Below, in pieces: positions 18,001 through 29,376 of a stretch of DNA of 64,000 nt. The DNA is from Labilithrix luteola. Lineage in GTDB: Bacteria; Myxococcota_A; Polyangia; Polyangiales; Polyangiaceae. The position numbers and the translations under genes were made by a program. Under the pieces are notes generated by a model that worked only from the letters and a program-made list of their open reading frames with translations, made no database searches and was not told the origin of the DNA. The DNA lies in NCBI RefSeq assembly GCF_001263205.1, contig NZ_CP012333.1, forward strand, positions 12,009,501 through 12,073,500. The letters run 5' to 3'. Positions within the stretch are counted from its first letter, which is position 1. Each line of letters starts with the position of its first letter.

Positions 18001-19038
18001 TCAGCCCCCGCCCTCGTGAGCGGCCCTCCGGAGGCGATCCGCAACGGCCCACCACTCGGGCGAATCGGGCACCCGTTCGATCACGACGGACGCAGCGCCG
18101 GAGGCCTCGACCGCGTGCAGCGCCGCGAAGAGGCCGCGCGCATAGCCGTCCGCATCGGCGGGCAAGAGCATCACGATCACCGCTAGTTTTTCGTGCGTTG
18201 CGGCGTGCTCGAGCGCCGAGCGTGTCTCGTCGCTCCACACGATGGCGCACACGGGGCCACCGGCGCTGGCGTCTCGAACGGCGGAGGTTACCTCGCTCGC
18301 ATCGAGGGCCAGGCGCACCTTGGCGCGCGGAGCGTAATGCTTCGAAGCGAGGCCCGGCGAAGCCCGCGCGACGTCGTCCGTGACGGTGAGGTCCTGATAG
18401 ACGATCGAGGGCACGAGCGCGCGCAACCGCTCGAGCGAGACCGCTCCCGGACGAAGAACGCGCGGCGTCCATCCGGCCAGGTCGACGACCGTCGATTCGA
18501 TGCCGAAGTCCGTGGAGCCGCCGTCGAGCACGAGATCGACACGATCGCCGAGCGATCGAACGACGTGCTCGGCGCTCGTGGGCGACACGTGCATGTGCGC
18601 ATTCGCACTCGGCGCCGCGAGCGGCTCGCCGACCGCCGTGACGAGCGCGCGCGCGACGGGATGACTCGGACAGCGAATGCCCACGGAGTCGAGGCCGCCC
18701 GTGACTTCCAGCGGGACGTGCGCGGCTCGCGGAACGACGAGCGTGAGCGGCCCAGGCCAGAAGGCGTGCGCGAGAGACGACGCTTCACTCGACCACGTCG
18801 AGGCAAGGGTCGAGGCCATCGCATCGCCGTCGGCATGGAGGATGAGCGGGTGCCCGGTCGGTCTCCCCTTGGCGGAGAAGATCCGAAGCACCTCTGCGGC
18901 GTGCAGGCCACGTGCGCCGAGGCCGTAGACCGTCTCGGTCGGGAACGCGACCAGGCCTCCTCGTTCGAAGACGCGCGCCGCCTCGGCAATGACCGAGGGT
19001 TCGGGGTTCTGGGGATCGACGGCCAAGACGCGCGGCAT
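18001..19038 (-). CDS. sua5: L-threonylcarbamoyladenylate synthase (Sua5/TsaC type)
   Basis: Makes threonylcarbamoyl-AMP from threonine, bicarbonate and ATP, the first step of the tRNA t6A37 modification. The YrdC domain occupies about residues 15-200: VFERGGLVAFPTETVYGLGA, KGRPTGHPLILH, and PSANAHMHVSPTSAEHV. A linker with GLASKHYAPRAK leads to a C-terminal Sua5 domain, so the protein is the long form (345 residues). The ATG at 19038 gives the expected short N-terminus before the core. It is monocistronic and divergent from the VOC protein gene. Confidence 0.93.
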   Translation of the reverse strand: MPRVLAVDPQNPEPSVIAEAARVFERGGLVAFPTETVYGLGARGLHAAEVLRIFSAKGRPTGHPLILHADGDAMASTLASTWSSEASSLAHAFWPGPLTLVVPRAAHVPLEVTGGLDSVGIRCPSHPVARALVTAVGEPLAAPSANAHMHVSPTSAEHVVRSLGDRVDLVLDGGSTDFGIESTVVDLAGWTPRVLRPGAVSLERLRALVPSIVYQDLTVTDDVARASPGLASKHYAPRAKVRLALDASEVTSAVRDASAGGPVCAIVWSDETRSALEHAATHEKLAVIVMLLPADADGYARGLFAALHAVEASGAASVVIERVPDSPEWWAVADRLRRAAHEGGG

Positions 19039-19141
19039 GGATGACCTTCTAGAGCACTTGCCCGCGCGACCCAAGACGCGCCGGCCGTTGCAGCCCCGAT
19101 TCACGCGGGTTACCGATGGTCGAGCTCTGGAGGGCTCCGCC

Positions 19142-19540
19142 ATGGGGATCATCGATCACGTCACCGTGAACGTCCGCGACTACCAACGTTCGAAGGCCTT
19201 CTACGACCGTACCCTCGCCCCTCTCGGCATCAAGCTGGTCGCCGAATTCGGCACCGTGGGCGGTTACGGCCGTGGCGACAAGCCCGAGCTCTGGATCGGC
19301 GGCGGCAAGACCACGTTCCAGACGGTCGAGCAGCTCCGCATCATCACGCCCATGCACATCGCGCTCATCGCGCTCAGCCGAGCCGACGTGGACGCGTTCT
19401 ACAAGGCGGCGCTCGAAGCAGGCGCGACGGACCACGGCGCACCGGGCCTCCGCGAGATGTACCACCCCGGCTACTACGGCGCGTTCGTCCTCGATCCCGA
19501 CGGCCACAACCTCGAAGCGGTTCACCACTCCGCCGGCTGA
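19142..19540 (+). CDS. VOC/glyoxalase-fold protein
   Basis: A 132-residue protein of the vicinal oxygen chelate superfamily. It starts MGIIDHVTVNVRDYQRSKAF and ends FVLDPDGHNLEAVHH, the two half-repeats that supply metal ligands (His6, a His in PMHIALIAL, Glu in NLEAV). Family members include glyoxalase I, dioxygenases and resistance proteins; the substrate here is not predictable. The ATG at 19142 is chosen because the fold begins directly after it. It is followed 19 bases later by a lipoprotein gene. Confidence 0.88.
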   Translation: MGIIDHVTVNVRDYQRSKAFYDRTLAPLGIKLVAEFGTVGGYGRGDKPELWIGGGKTTFQTVEQLRIITPMHIALIALSRADVDAFYKAALEAGATDHGAPGLREMYHPGYYGAFVLDPDGHNLEAVHHSAG

Positions 19541-19559
19541 GGGCGCTAGCATCGGCGCG

Positions 19560-20201
19560 ATGCACGCCGCACGTTTGGTCTTCACCGGAATCGCTGCCCT
19601 CGGTCCCGCCATCGCGCTCGTTGCCTGCGGTGGCGGGTCCAAAACGGCAGCCACGCCGGCCGCCGCGTCCGCCAGCGCCGATGCCGGGCCGCCGAAACCA
19701 AGCGCCGTTGTCACGGTGACGCCGCCGCCGAGCGGACTGCCGCCCATGGCAGCGATGCCCCCGCCCGGCGTCGCCGGCTCGAAGAAGGGCAAGGTCAAGC
19801 AGGATCCCCAGCTCTATGCATGCGGGGCAGGTGCCAAGGCGAGCACCAAGGATCCCGCCGAGCTCGTCAAGCGCGCCGGCGAAGGGTGCGCGACGGCGTC
19901 GAAGATGCGACCGCTCGGTTCTCCGATTCGCGGCCAGCAGGCCGACAAGGATCCTTCGCAGGAGCAGAAGCTCCGCGTCCAGGCCGGCAAGTGCTACCGC
20001 GTGTACTTTGCAACGGACGCGAACGTCAAAGACGCCGTCCTCGTCATGCGCGATTCGAACGGCGACGTGGTCGCCGAATCACCGAGCTTTGCGCTCCCGG
20101 AAGGCGGCTCGGTCTGCTTCGACACCGCCGACGAGGTCTCCCTGCTGCTCGCGGCCGGCGCCGGCAAGGGCTCGTACGTCGCACAGGTCTGGAGCGACTG
20201 A
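19560..20201 (+). CDS. Lipoprotein of unknown function
   Basis: A 213-residue exported lipoprotein with a type II signal (AIALVAC at about 17-23). A Pro/Ala/Ser-rich linker runs to about residue 75, then a globular part has four Cys (YACGAG, EGCATAS, GKCYRVYF, SVCFDTADEV). The end resembles a beta-sandwich (VKDAVLVMRDSNGDVVAES). No family recognised. It lies 19 bases behind the VOC gene and ends next to a convergent NTF2-like gene. Confidence 0.75.
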   Translation: MHAARLVFTGIAALGPAIALVACGGGSKTAATPAAASASADAGPPKPSAVVTVTPPPSGLPPMAAMPPPGVAGSKKGKVKQDPQLYACGAGAKASTKDPAELVKRAGEGCATASKMRPLGSPIRGQQADKDPSQEQKLRVQAGKCYRVYFATDANVKDAVLVMRDSNGDVVAESPSFALPEGGSVCFDTADEVSLLLAAGAGKGSYVAQVWSD

Positions 20202-20207
20202 GCCCCG

Positions 20208-20585
20208 TCAGTCCCGAAGTTCGGTGGCGTGGTCGGCCGCGATGAGCCACTCGCCGCCCTCACGTACGTACGTACGCGTATGCCGGTATGTGCCCGAGAA
20301 GGGCTGCCCGCCGGATTCGCCGCGAAGATTCACGCGAACGTTCGCGATGGCCGTGTGCTCGTGGAGCTCGATGACCAGCTCGCGCGGCTCGCAATGTGTC
20401 ACGCGGTGACGGCCCGTTCGATACTCGTCGAGCACGTCGTCGGCCCGAAGAATGCGCCCATCGGGCAGCGTGCAGAGCAGCCGCTCGTGGAACATCCCCT
20501 CCAGTGCGGAGGTGTCGTTCTTCGAGCCCAAAAGAACGGCTTCGCGAAGGCGGTCTTCGGCGTGCTTGATCGCGGCGCGGGTCAT
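20208..20585 (-). CDS. NTF2-like (DUF4440/SnoaL-type) protein
   Basis: A 125-residue cone-shaped NTF2-like protein: an N-terminal helix pair (AEDRLREAVLLGSKNDTSAL), FHERLLCTLPDGRILRADDV, then strands ending GTYRHTRTYVREGGEWLIAA. Proteins of this type bind small hydrophobic molecules or act as small isomerases; the function here is unknown. The ATG at 20585 follows a normal open frame. It is convergent with the lipoprotein gene, with only six bases between stops. Confidence 0.8.
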   Translation of the reverse strand: MTRAAIKHAEDRLREAVLLGSKNDTSALEGMFHERLLCTLPDGRILRADDVLDEYRTGRHRVTHCEPRELVIELHEHTAIANVRVNLRGESGGQPFSGTYRHTRTYVREGGEWLIAADHATELRD

Positions 20586-20692
20586 GACGAAACCATCGCA
20601 CGACGACGGCACTTCGCGCCATCGCTCCACACGCGATCCCCCTTGGGGGGTATTGACGCCGCGAAGCAGTCCACGCACGAGGGCGCCCTCCA

Positions 20693-22144
20693 ATGCGCGC
20701 GTCCCGTGTCCTCCGCTTCGTCGTGCCCCTCGTCGGCTTCGTTGGCCTCGATGCTGCGAACGCGAACGCCCAGGGAACCGATTGGACTCCCTTCGTAATG
20801 CCCGGCGAATCGCCGAGCACGCCCCCCGCTCCGGCTCCGCCTCGACCGCCGACTCGATCTGGCGAGCGTAGCGGTCCTGTCGCTCCGGACTTCGGGAGCG
20901 AAGAACCCCTCGAGCCAAGCGTCCCGCCCAACGCTCCGACGGCGGCGCCGGAGGAAGAGCGCCCCACCGTCATCCTCGAAGCACCGCCAGCGCCGTTCGG
21001 CTCGCAGGGCGAGTTCGTCGTGACGGCCCAGAGCGACCTCGCAATCAACGCTACCTCTTACGGGGGAAGCGACGCGTCTTCGTTCCACGTCACGGTCGCC
21101 CCTGGGCTCGACTACTTCCTCGTCGACCATTTCTCCGTCGGACTCGAGTTCGCATTCAATTACGACGAACAAAAGGGCTACGACTCCGGCGGGAATCTGC
21201 TGCGCACGCGCACAGCGACGAACGCCGGCGGCCCTCGTATCGGCTTCCAGCTGCCGCTCGGCAGATACCTATCGTGGTATCCGCGCGTGACGCTCGGAAT
21301 CGAATCGACGTATCGCCGCGACGTCGTCGTGAAAGCACGACAGGACGGCGCGGAGCCGATCAGTCCTCTCGGGATTCCGTCGACGACAAAGACCGGACCG
21401 TTTCTTTCGGCATTTGCGCCGCTTCTCATCCATCCGACTCCGCATTTCTTCTTGGGCGTCGGACCTTGGATATTCACGGAATTCGCGAATGCGCAGGGTG
21501 GCCCCGAAATCGGCGGGCAGCGTACGACGGTCGGCGGCCGCCTCGAGGTAGGGGCATGGTGGGGCGGGACCTCGCAAGCCGTGGCGATCGAAGAGGTCCG
21601 GCCGCGCCCCCGCTTTGGCCTGCCGAAGCAGCTCGTCTTCACCGCGAGCTTTGGGAGCTCCGGGTGGTTCACGGATTGGGTCGGTACACCGTCACGTGCG
21701 AGCGGATTCTCCCTCTCTCCGGGCTTCGACTACTTCGTGATTCCTCATTTCGCCATTGGCCTGACGGGTGGCTTTTCGACGAGCTCGACGAAGAGCGTGA
21801 CGGCGTCGAGTCGCGTCGAGACGCTCGACTACCGGTGGTTCGCGCTCGGTCCGCGTGTCGTCGCTGACCTCCCGCTCTCTCCCTGGTTCTCGTTCTACAC
21901 GCGCGGAACGATCACCATTGGACAGGAGGACTTCGACGGAAAAAGCGATGGGACGCGCAACAAGACCTCCAGGTCCCTCGTCACCGTCAGCTTGTACGCC
22001 CCGCTCCTTTTCCATTTCGCGTCGCACGCCTTCGTCGGCTTCGGGCCCCAGGTGAGCCACGACATCGTCGCCGCCTACGACTTCGGTCCCGAGAACCCTG
22101 GGACCAGCGTCGGGGCCTCGTTCACGGTCGGCGGGTGGCTCTGA
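20693..22144 (+). CDS. Outer-membrane beta-barrel protein with internal duplication
   Basis: A 483-residue secreted protein with a signal peptide (residues 1-26, cleavage near NANAQG), a Pro-rich linker to about 100 and two homologous barrel-like halves. The first half has VAPGLDYFLVDHFSVGLEF and GPRIGFQLPLGRYLSWYPRV; the second repeats the order as LSPGFDYFVIPHFAIGLTGG and GPRVVADLPLSPWFSFYTRG. Alternating hydrophobic residues and aromatic belts suggest outer-membrane strands. The two halves may form one 16-stranded barrel or two small ones. No export or receptor motif is seen. Its stop is one base from the stop of the convergent transglutaminase-like gene. Confidence 0.78.
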   Translation: MRASRVLRFVVPLVGFVGLDAANANAQGTDWTPFVMPGESPSTPPAPAPPRPPTRSGERSGPVAPDFGSEEPLEPSVPPNAPTAAPEEERPTVILEAPPAPFGSQGEFVVTAQSDLAINATSYGGSDASSFHVTVAPGLDYFLVDHFSVGLEFAFNYDEQKGYDSGGNLLRTRTATNAGGPRIGFQLPLGRYLSWYPRVTLGIESTYRRDVVVKARQDGAEPISPLGIPSTTKTGPFLSAFAPLLIHPTPHFFLGVGPWIFTEFANAQGGPEIGGQRTTVGGRLEVGAWWGGTSQAVAIEEVRPRPRFGLPKQLVFTASFGSSGWFTDWVGTPSRASGFSLSPGFDYFVIPHFAIGLTGGFSTSSTKSVTASSRVETLDYRWFALGPRVVADLPLSPWFSFYTRGTITIGQEDFDGKSDGTRNKTSRSLVTVSLYAPLLFHFASHAFVGFGPQVSHDIVAAYDFGPENPGTSVGASFTVGGWL

Positions 22145-22145
22145 A

Positions 22146-23702
22146 TCAGGGCTGCGCGTTCACTTCGACGGAGCCGGCGTATTCGAACGTGCCGTAACGC
22201 TGCCGATTGGCAAAGAGGCGCACGTCGTAACTGCCCGGGCCAGGAAACTCGCAACGGAATGACGTATGGCCGTCACCGTTGCAGTCCGTGCGCGAACCGC
22301 CGCTCTTCGGCTGGAAGTCGACCATCAGCCAGGTACTGCTCGGATTGCGGAGCGCGAGATCGAGCGCGCTGGGCACGGCAACTTGCGATCGGTCTGGATT
22401 CACGAGCTCGAGGCCGTAGGCGAAGAAGGTAGGCGCGAGCACCGGCCGCCGGAAGAATTCGGCACGATCGATCGAATGTTCGAGCAATTGCCATTTCGCT
22501 TGATCGGGGAAATGGGTAATCGCGAACTGAGATGCCGGCGTGAAGAGCCACTCGGTCGTATACTTTTTGGTGAATCCCGCCCGCGTCGTCGAGCCCGCGT
22601 CCCAAGTGGCATCGAGGAGATACCACTGGCCGGAGATATGGACGGCGTTCCACGCGTGCCCTTCGGCCTCCATCGGCGAAAGTTGCGACCGCGCGTCTCC
22701 GACCACGTAGACGATCTCGTCGCCGGTCACCTTGCCGAGCATCTCGAGAAGCGCGGCATAGCCCGCGCACACGGCTTTGTGGGAGCGAAAGACGGCCTCC
22801 GCGTCGCCGTCTTCGGGGGGAATGCGATGCGCGAAGTAGCTGGCCGCGTCGTACCCGATCCGGTCCGCGACGTAATCGTGCAGCGCCTTCACGCGGAGCC
22901 ACGGATCGGGTTCGTGCTCGGCGATGTAACGGCCGACGCTCTCGATGCTCGCCTCGGCCTCCGCAGGCATCGAGACGACCACCGGATGCAGCGTGGCCGG
23001 CACCGGATACGTCCGTGCGGCGGGCGCCTTCTCGTGCGCGGGCTGCGTGGTGTCCGAGGGAGGCAGAACGGGCGCGGACGAGGTGGGCACGGCGCTCGAC
23101 GTCGGAACAACCGTGGCACTCGACGTGGGCACGGGCTGGGGCGTGGGGTGATGCTGGTCGCCTTCGGCCTTCTTGCGATAAGGGTTTTCGTGAGCCGCCT
23201 CGTAGAGCCACGCGAGCGCGTTCGCGGAGGTCATCAGCGCCCGCCTTGTGCGTTCGGCGAGGGACGAATGGTGACCATCGAGCATCCAGTCACCGCGCGC
23301 CGAAATCGCCACGAAAGCGCGCGTCGGATAGAGGGCGAGCAGGCCGACGAGAAAGACCACATTCAGCGCAAGCGTCCGCAGGACGATGCGATCGCCGAAT
23401 GTCAGGAACCGCTTCTTCGTGCTCTTCCGGGCGCGGAGAGTGCCGATTCCGTCCCACGCGAGCGGCAGGACGGGGAAGAGGAGAAGTCCTGCGACGAGCG
23501 GCAACCACGTTGCGCGATTCGCGAACGCGGCAAGTGACGACGCCACCCAGACGCCGAGCAGCGGCGCCCCGATCATCAGGACGATGGCGACGGCTTTGAA
23601 CACGAGTCCGAACAGCCCGAGGCCAAGCGAGCTCGAAGCACGGTCTCTACGCGGCACGTAGGGAGCGTAAGGACGACTTCGTCGCTGTGCTACGGAGGAC
23701 AC
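22146..23702 (-). CDS. Transglutaminase-like membrane protein
   Basis: A 518-residue protein with three probable transmembrane segments (about 28-60, 66-84, 107-127). A Pro/Ser/Thr linker follows (190-230) with three VPTSSA copies. A transglutaminase/papain-like domain follows, with the expected triad Cys312 (HKAVCAGYA), His349 (EGHAWNAV) and Asp364 (LLDATWDAG). The C-terminal 100 residues look like a beta-sandwich. Bacterial members act as proteases or cross-linkers outside the cytoplasm; the substrate is unknown. The start is GTG at 23702, with no clear upstream ATG. Confidence 0.82.
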   Translation of the reverse strand: MSSVAQRRSRPYAPYVPRRDRASSSLGLGLFGLVFKAVAIVLMIGAPLLGVWVASSLAAFANRATWLPLVAGLLLFPVLPLAWDGIGTLRARKSTKKRFLTFGDRIVLRTLALNVVFLVGLLALYPTRAFVAISARGDWMLDGHHSSLAERTRRALMTSANALAWLYEAAHENPYRKKAEGDQHHPTPQPVPTSSATVVPTSSAVPTSSAPVLPPSDTTQPAHEKAPAARTYPVPATLHPVVVSMPAEAEASIESVGRYIAEHEPDPWLRVKALHDYVADRIGYDAASYFAHRIPPEDGDAEAVFRSHKAVCAGYAALLEMLGKVTGDEIVYVVGDARSQLSPMEAEGHAWNAVHISGQWYLLDATWDAGSTTRAGFTKKYTTEWLFTPASQFAITHFPDQAKWQLLEHSIDRAEFFRRPVLAPTFFAYGLELVNPDRSQVAVPSALDLALRNPSSTWLMVDFQPKSGGSRTDCNGDGHTSFRCEFPGPGSYDVRLFANRQRYGTFEYAGSVEVNAQP

Positions 23703-23781
23703 GAACGCACCGCGTCATGATCCGCGCAGCCCCCTCCCCGACGCGCGCGCCACGCCCGACGCGAGTGTCGTTCAACGAACC

Positions 23782-23801
23782 GTCATTTCGCGAGAAATGA
23801 C
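23782..23801. terminator. Perfect 8-bp inverted repeat with GCGA loop
   Basis: GTCATTTC and GAAATGAC form a perfect stem around GCGA. It lies 64 bases beyond the stop of the lysozyme-like gene (minus) and upstream of the transglutaminase-like start. It could end the former transcript or be an operator for the latter. There is no T-run, so a factor-independent terminator is uncertain. Confidence 0.4.
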
Positions 23802-23864
23802 CGATGTTGCGTTGCGGCATGGGCGAACTCGGCACGCCCCGCATGCCGTCGTACGGACGCGCGC

Positions 23865-24392
23865 CTACTCGTCGTCGAGCGGAGGGGCGACCTTCACGGC
23901 GGAGGACGACGGAACCTTTTGCGCCGGAAACTCAGGCTCGGTGATGGCGCGGTCCGAAAGGGCACGCATGTCACGCGGGTAGTAGAGTACCGAGGGATCG
24001 AGCCGCGCACGTACGACGTGACCGGCATTCCGGAAGAGCGTGCGGTTGGCCGCATTGCGCCGCTCGATCGACACGCGGTCGTCCGGGATTCGACACTCGT
24101 TCGCCACGGCATCGAAAGCGAGTGAACGGCAGGCGAGTTCGAATCGCGGACTGCCGAAGCCATCCCCCGCGACCCAGGTAAGCGACAGCATCGCGAGCTG
24201 AGCATCCGCAGGCCAGCTCGCCCAGTTGCCGAACCGTTCCGCGAGCAGGATTTCGAGGTCGTCGAGCTTCGCGAGAACGAGTCGTTCGAGATGCTCGGGG
24301 GAGAGCGCGGGAGCCACGAGATCAGCGAAGGCCTCGGGCCCTTCGAGCGGTCTCGAGAACGCGATGAAGCTCTGACGAACGATGTCTCTCAT
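23865..24392 (-). CDS. Putative lysozyme/pesticin-like domain protein
   Basis: A 175-residue protein without signal peptide. The central part (AQLAMLSLTWVAGDGF, then AFDAVANECRI and ERRNAANRTLFRNAGHVV) resembles the C-terminal helical lobe of lysozyme- or pesticin-like muramidase domains found in polymorphic-toxin and phage proteins. I cannot point to a catalytic Glu with confidence, so activity is unproven. The ATG at 24392 has GGGGGAGAG just before it and overlaps the stop of a small lipoprotein gene (ATGA), so the two are translationally coupled. Otherwise hypothetical. Confidence 0.55.
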   Translation of the reverse strand: MRDIVRQSFIAFSRPLEGPEAFADLVAPALSPEHLERLVLAKLDDLEILLAERFGNWASWPADAQLAMLSLTWVAGDGFGSPRFELACRSLAFDAVANECRIPDDRVSIERRNAANRTLFRNAGHVVRARLDPSVLYYPRDMRALSDRAITEPEFPAQKVPSSSAVKVAPPLDDE

Positions 24393-24565
24393 CTCTCCCC
24401 CTCGCGCGACGTCGACACCGGGTGCGCGCTCGCGGACATCCCACTCGCCTTCGCAGCTCTTCCCGGAAACGGCGCAGGCCTCGGTCCGCAGCCCACCGCG
24501 CCCGCGACGAACATCCCCGAGACGAGAACGACGAGCAGAACGCCGGAACCGCGACGACTCCTCAT
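24389..24565 (-). CDS. Small lipoprotein (58 aa)
   Basis: A 58-residue lipoprotein: an Arg-rich start (MRSRRGSG), a hydrophobic segment (VLLVVLVSGMFVAGAV), a lipobox ending in Cys26 (AVGC), then a short Pro/Ala/Ser-rich tail. Its stop overlaps the ATG of the lysozyme-like gene. A small lipoprotein coupled to a wall-active domain suggests a lysis, export or self-protection partner; this is inference. The 172 bp upstream (24566-24737) hold no other gene. Confidence 0.65.
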   Translation of the reverse strand: MRSRRGSGVLLVVLVSGMFVAGAVGCGPRPAPFPGRAAKASGMSASAHPVSTSREGER

Positions 24566-24737
24566 GGCCGAGGACTTAACACATCGTGAGAGCGCGGGAA
24601 TGCGGCGCGTGCTGCACGTCGAGTGCCGGACGAATCGCCGCAATCGCGACGAACACGGATCACAGAAAGCGGACAAGCGATCCCTACCGCCGAGCCGAAC
24701 GTGCATCGCGTGCGGCTCGCTTGACGTCGTCGTGCGC

Positions 24738-25538
24738 TTACTCGGCGTCGGAGAGCCACTCGAGCGTCGCGTGCGGAGCGAGGTCGAACGAACGATGTGT
24801 GCCGTCGGCAAGCCGAAGGTCGACCTCGGCATGCTCGCCGGCGACGACCGCCTTCGCGAAGGCACGTGCGGGGACTTCGAACGACGATGACCACGACGCA
24901 TCCGCCTCGGCCGCGACCGCGCCGGCAAACGACTCGCCCGCGACGGTGACGCGCGCTTCGACCGGGCGCTCCTCCGACCCGACTCGAAACCCGATGGCGT
25001 CGTCGTGCGAAACCGACTCGTCACCGAGCACGAGCGAGAAGAGGGGCTGGAACGAAACGTCGTCGGGTACGCGCGATTCGATCGTCCCGTCGGGATAGAG
25101 CGTGAACAGGTTCGTGACGTCGCCGACCTCGGCAGAGATGGCACACGAGAACGCCTCGGCGAGCGCGTCGGCGGAGAGCTTCGTTGTGAACGCCACGCCG
25201 GTGGTCGTCGTTTCGAGACGCGCATCGCTCGCACACCCGAGCTCGCGACGCATGTGCAACGTGGCGGGGACCTTCGCATCGTCCGTCACACCGGTCAGGT
25301 GGAACGCGCCGCCGAACGCCTCGGCCGACTCGATCGTCAGCGAGGGTCCGTGGGGGGGAATCTCCTCTTCGTCCACGCTCGGATCGAGCTCGCCGAGATC
25401 GGTCGCCACGGCCGCCTCGGATTCGGCGACGACGGGCGCCGCGACGATGCTCGCGCGCGTCGTCGTGAGGTCCGACGACGAGGCCTTGTGGTCACAAGCG
25501 AGGAGGAGCAGTGGAACCAGAGCGAGGGCAATTCGCAT
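24738..25538 (-). CDS. Lipoprotein of unknown function
   Basis: A 266-residue exported lipoprotein. The signal MRIALALVPLLLLACDHK ends at the lipid-modified Cys15. An acidic linker (about 30-65) precedes a probable beta-rich domain with two Cys (ELGCASDA, EAFSCAISAEV). The ATG at 25538 is preferred over one 12 codons upstream because the lipoprotein signal starts there. It lies 97 bases downstream of the second permease on the same strand, so it may belong to the exporter operon. No family recognised. Confidence 0.75.
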   Translation of the reverse strand: MRIALALVPLLLLACDHKASSSDLTTTRASIVAAPVVAESEAAVATDLGELDPSVDEEEIPPHGPSLTIESAEAFGGAFHLTGVTDDAKVPATLHMRRELGCASDARLETTTTGVAFTTKLSADALAEAFSCAISAEVGDVTNLFTLYPDGTIESRVPDDVSFQPLFSLVLGDESVSHDDAIGFRVGSEERPVEARVTVAGESFAGAVAAEADASWSSSFEVPARAFAKAVVAGEHAEVDLRLADGTHRSFDLAPHATLEWLSDAE

Positions 25539-25635
25539 GTTCGACAAGAAAACGCCCGGGGGCCAAGAGGCCATTCCACGGGGCGTTTTCGGCCGAGATC
25601 CAGCTCATGCGAGCCGACGCGAACGCGTCTTCGCG

Positions 25636-26889
<1,254 letters not shown>

Positions 26890-26891
26890 GG

Positions 26892-28108
26892 CTACTCCGT
26901 CCTCAACGCTTCGATCGGGTCGAGCGAGGCCGCACGCCGTGCGGGCAGGAAGCCGAAGACGACGCCGATGAACGCGCTCGTCGCGGTGGCGACGCCGATC
27001 GCCTGCGCGCTCGGAACCGTGTCCCAACCGAGGGCACGACCGAGAGCGACGGTGGCCGCCGAACCGAGAAGGATGCCAAGGAGGCCGCCCACCATGCTGA
27101 GCACGATGGCCTCGATGAGGAACTGCACGAGGATGTCACGCTCGCGCGCACCAATCGAGAGGCGGATGCCGATCTCGCGCGTTCGCTCGGCGACGCTGAC
27201 GAGCATGATGTTCATCACGCCGATGCCACCGACCACGAGGCTCACGCCGGCCACGGCCAAAAGGAGCGCGGAGAGCACGCCCGAGATGGCTTCTTGCGCC
27301 TTCCGAAACTCGGCCTGCGTGTTGACGTTGAAGTCGGGGTCTTTGCCGGGACCGATGCGATGACGCTGGCGGAGAAGCGCCGTGATCTGGGCTTGTGCGC
27401 GAACCGTGGTCTGCTCGGACGTGGCGCTCGCCATGAGCATGTCGGCACGGCCGGGCGAGGTGGGCATCACGCGCGCGCGGAAACTTCCGATCGGCATGAG
27501 CACGCGATCGTCTTGGTCGTCGCCGAAGGGCGAATTGCCCTTGGGCTCGAGCACGCCGATGACGCGGAACGGTGCGCGACCGATGCGGATCGTACGTCCG
27601 ACCGGATCCGCGGTGCCGAAGAGCTTCTCCGCGACGGTCTCGCCGATGACGCACACTTTCGTCTTCAGCGTCTCGTCCGACTCGGTCCACAGCTCGCCCT
27701 TGCCCACGCGAAAGCGGCGAATCGGGAAGTAGCTCGTGGTGGTGCCGGCGAGCGTGGTGGCCGCGTTCTTGTCGCCGTAGACCACCTGGCCCATCGTCGA
27801 GAGCCAGGGCGCGACCTGCGCTACGCTCACCGCTTCGCGCATGATGGCCCTGCCGTCGGCCTCGGTCAGGCGGCCGGTCACCTTCCCGCGTGCGCCCGAC
27901 TGCTGGACGCTCTCGGGGTTGATGAAGAGCAGGTTCGATCCGAAGTTGTCGATTTGACTGCCGACGCTGGCCGAAGCACCTCCCGCGAGCGCGGTGACCA
28001 TGACCACCGCGGTCACGCCGATGAGGATGCCGAGCACGGTCAGCGCCGCACGCAGTTTGTTGCGCGCAATCGCCGACAGCGCGAGGCGGACGGCGCCGAG
28101 AAACAGGT

Positions 28109-28112
<4 letters not shown>
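26892..28112 (-). CDS. MacB/FtsX-type ABC transporter permease 1
   Basis: A 406-residue permease of the same architecture as its downstream paralogue: TM1 (KLRAALTVLGILIGVTAVVM), periplasmic domain, then three TMs with VVGGIGVMNIMLVSVAERTR and GVVFGFLPARRAASLDPIEA. The GTG start at 28112 overlaps the stop of the ATPase gene (GTGA). The two permeases probably arose by tandem duplication and form a heterodimer, unlike E. coli MacB, where ATPase and permease are one chain and dimerise. Substrate unknown. Confidence 0.9.
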
Positions 28113-29359
<1,247 letters not shown>

Positions 29360-29376
29360 CGTGACCCCGCCGGACG

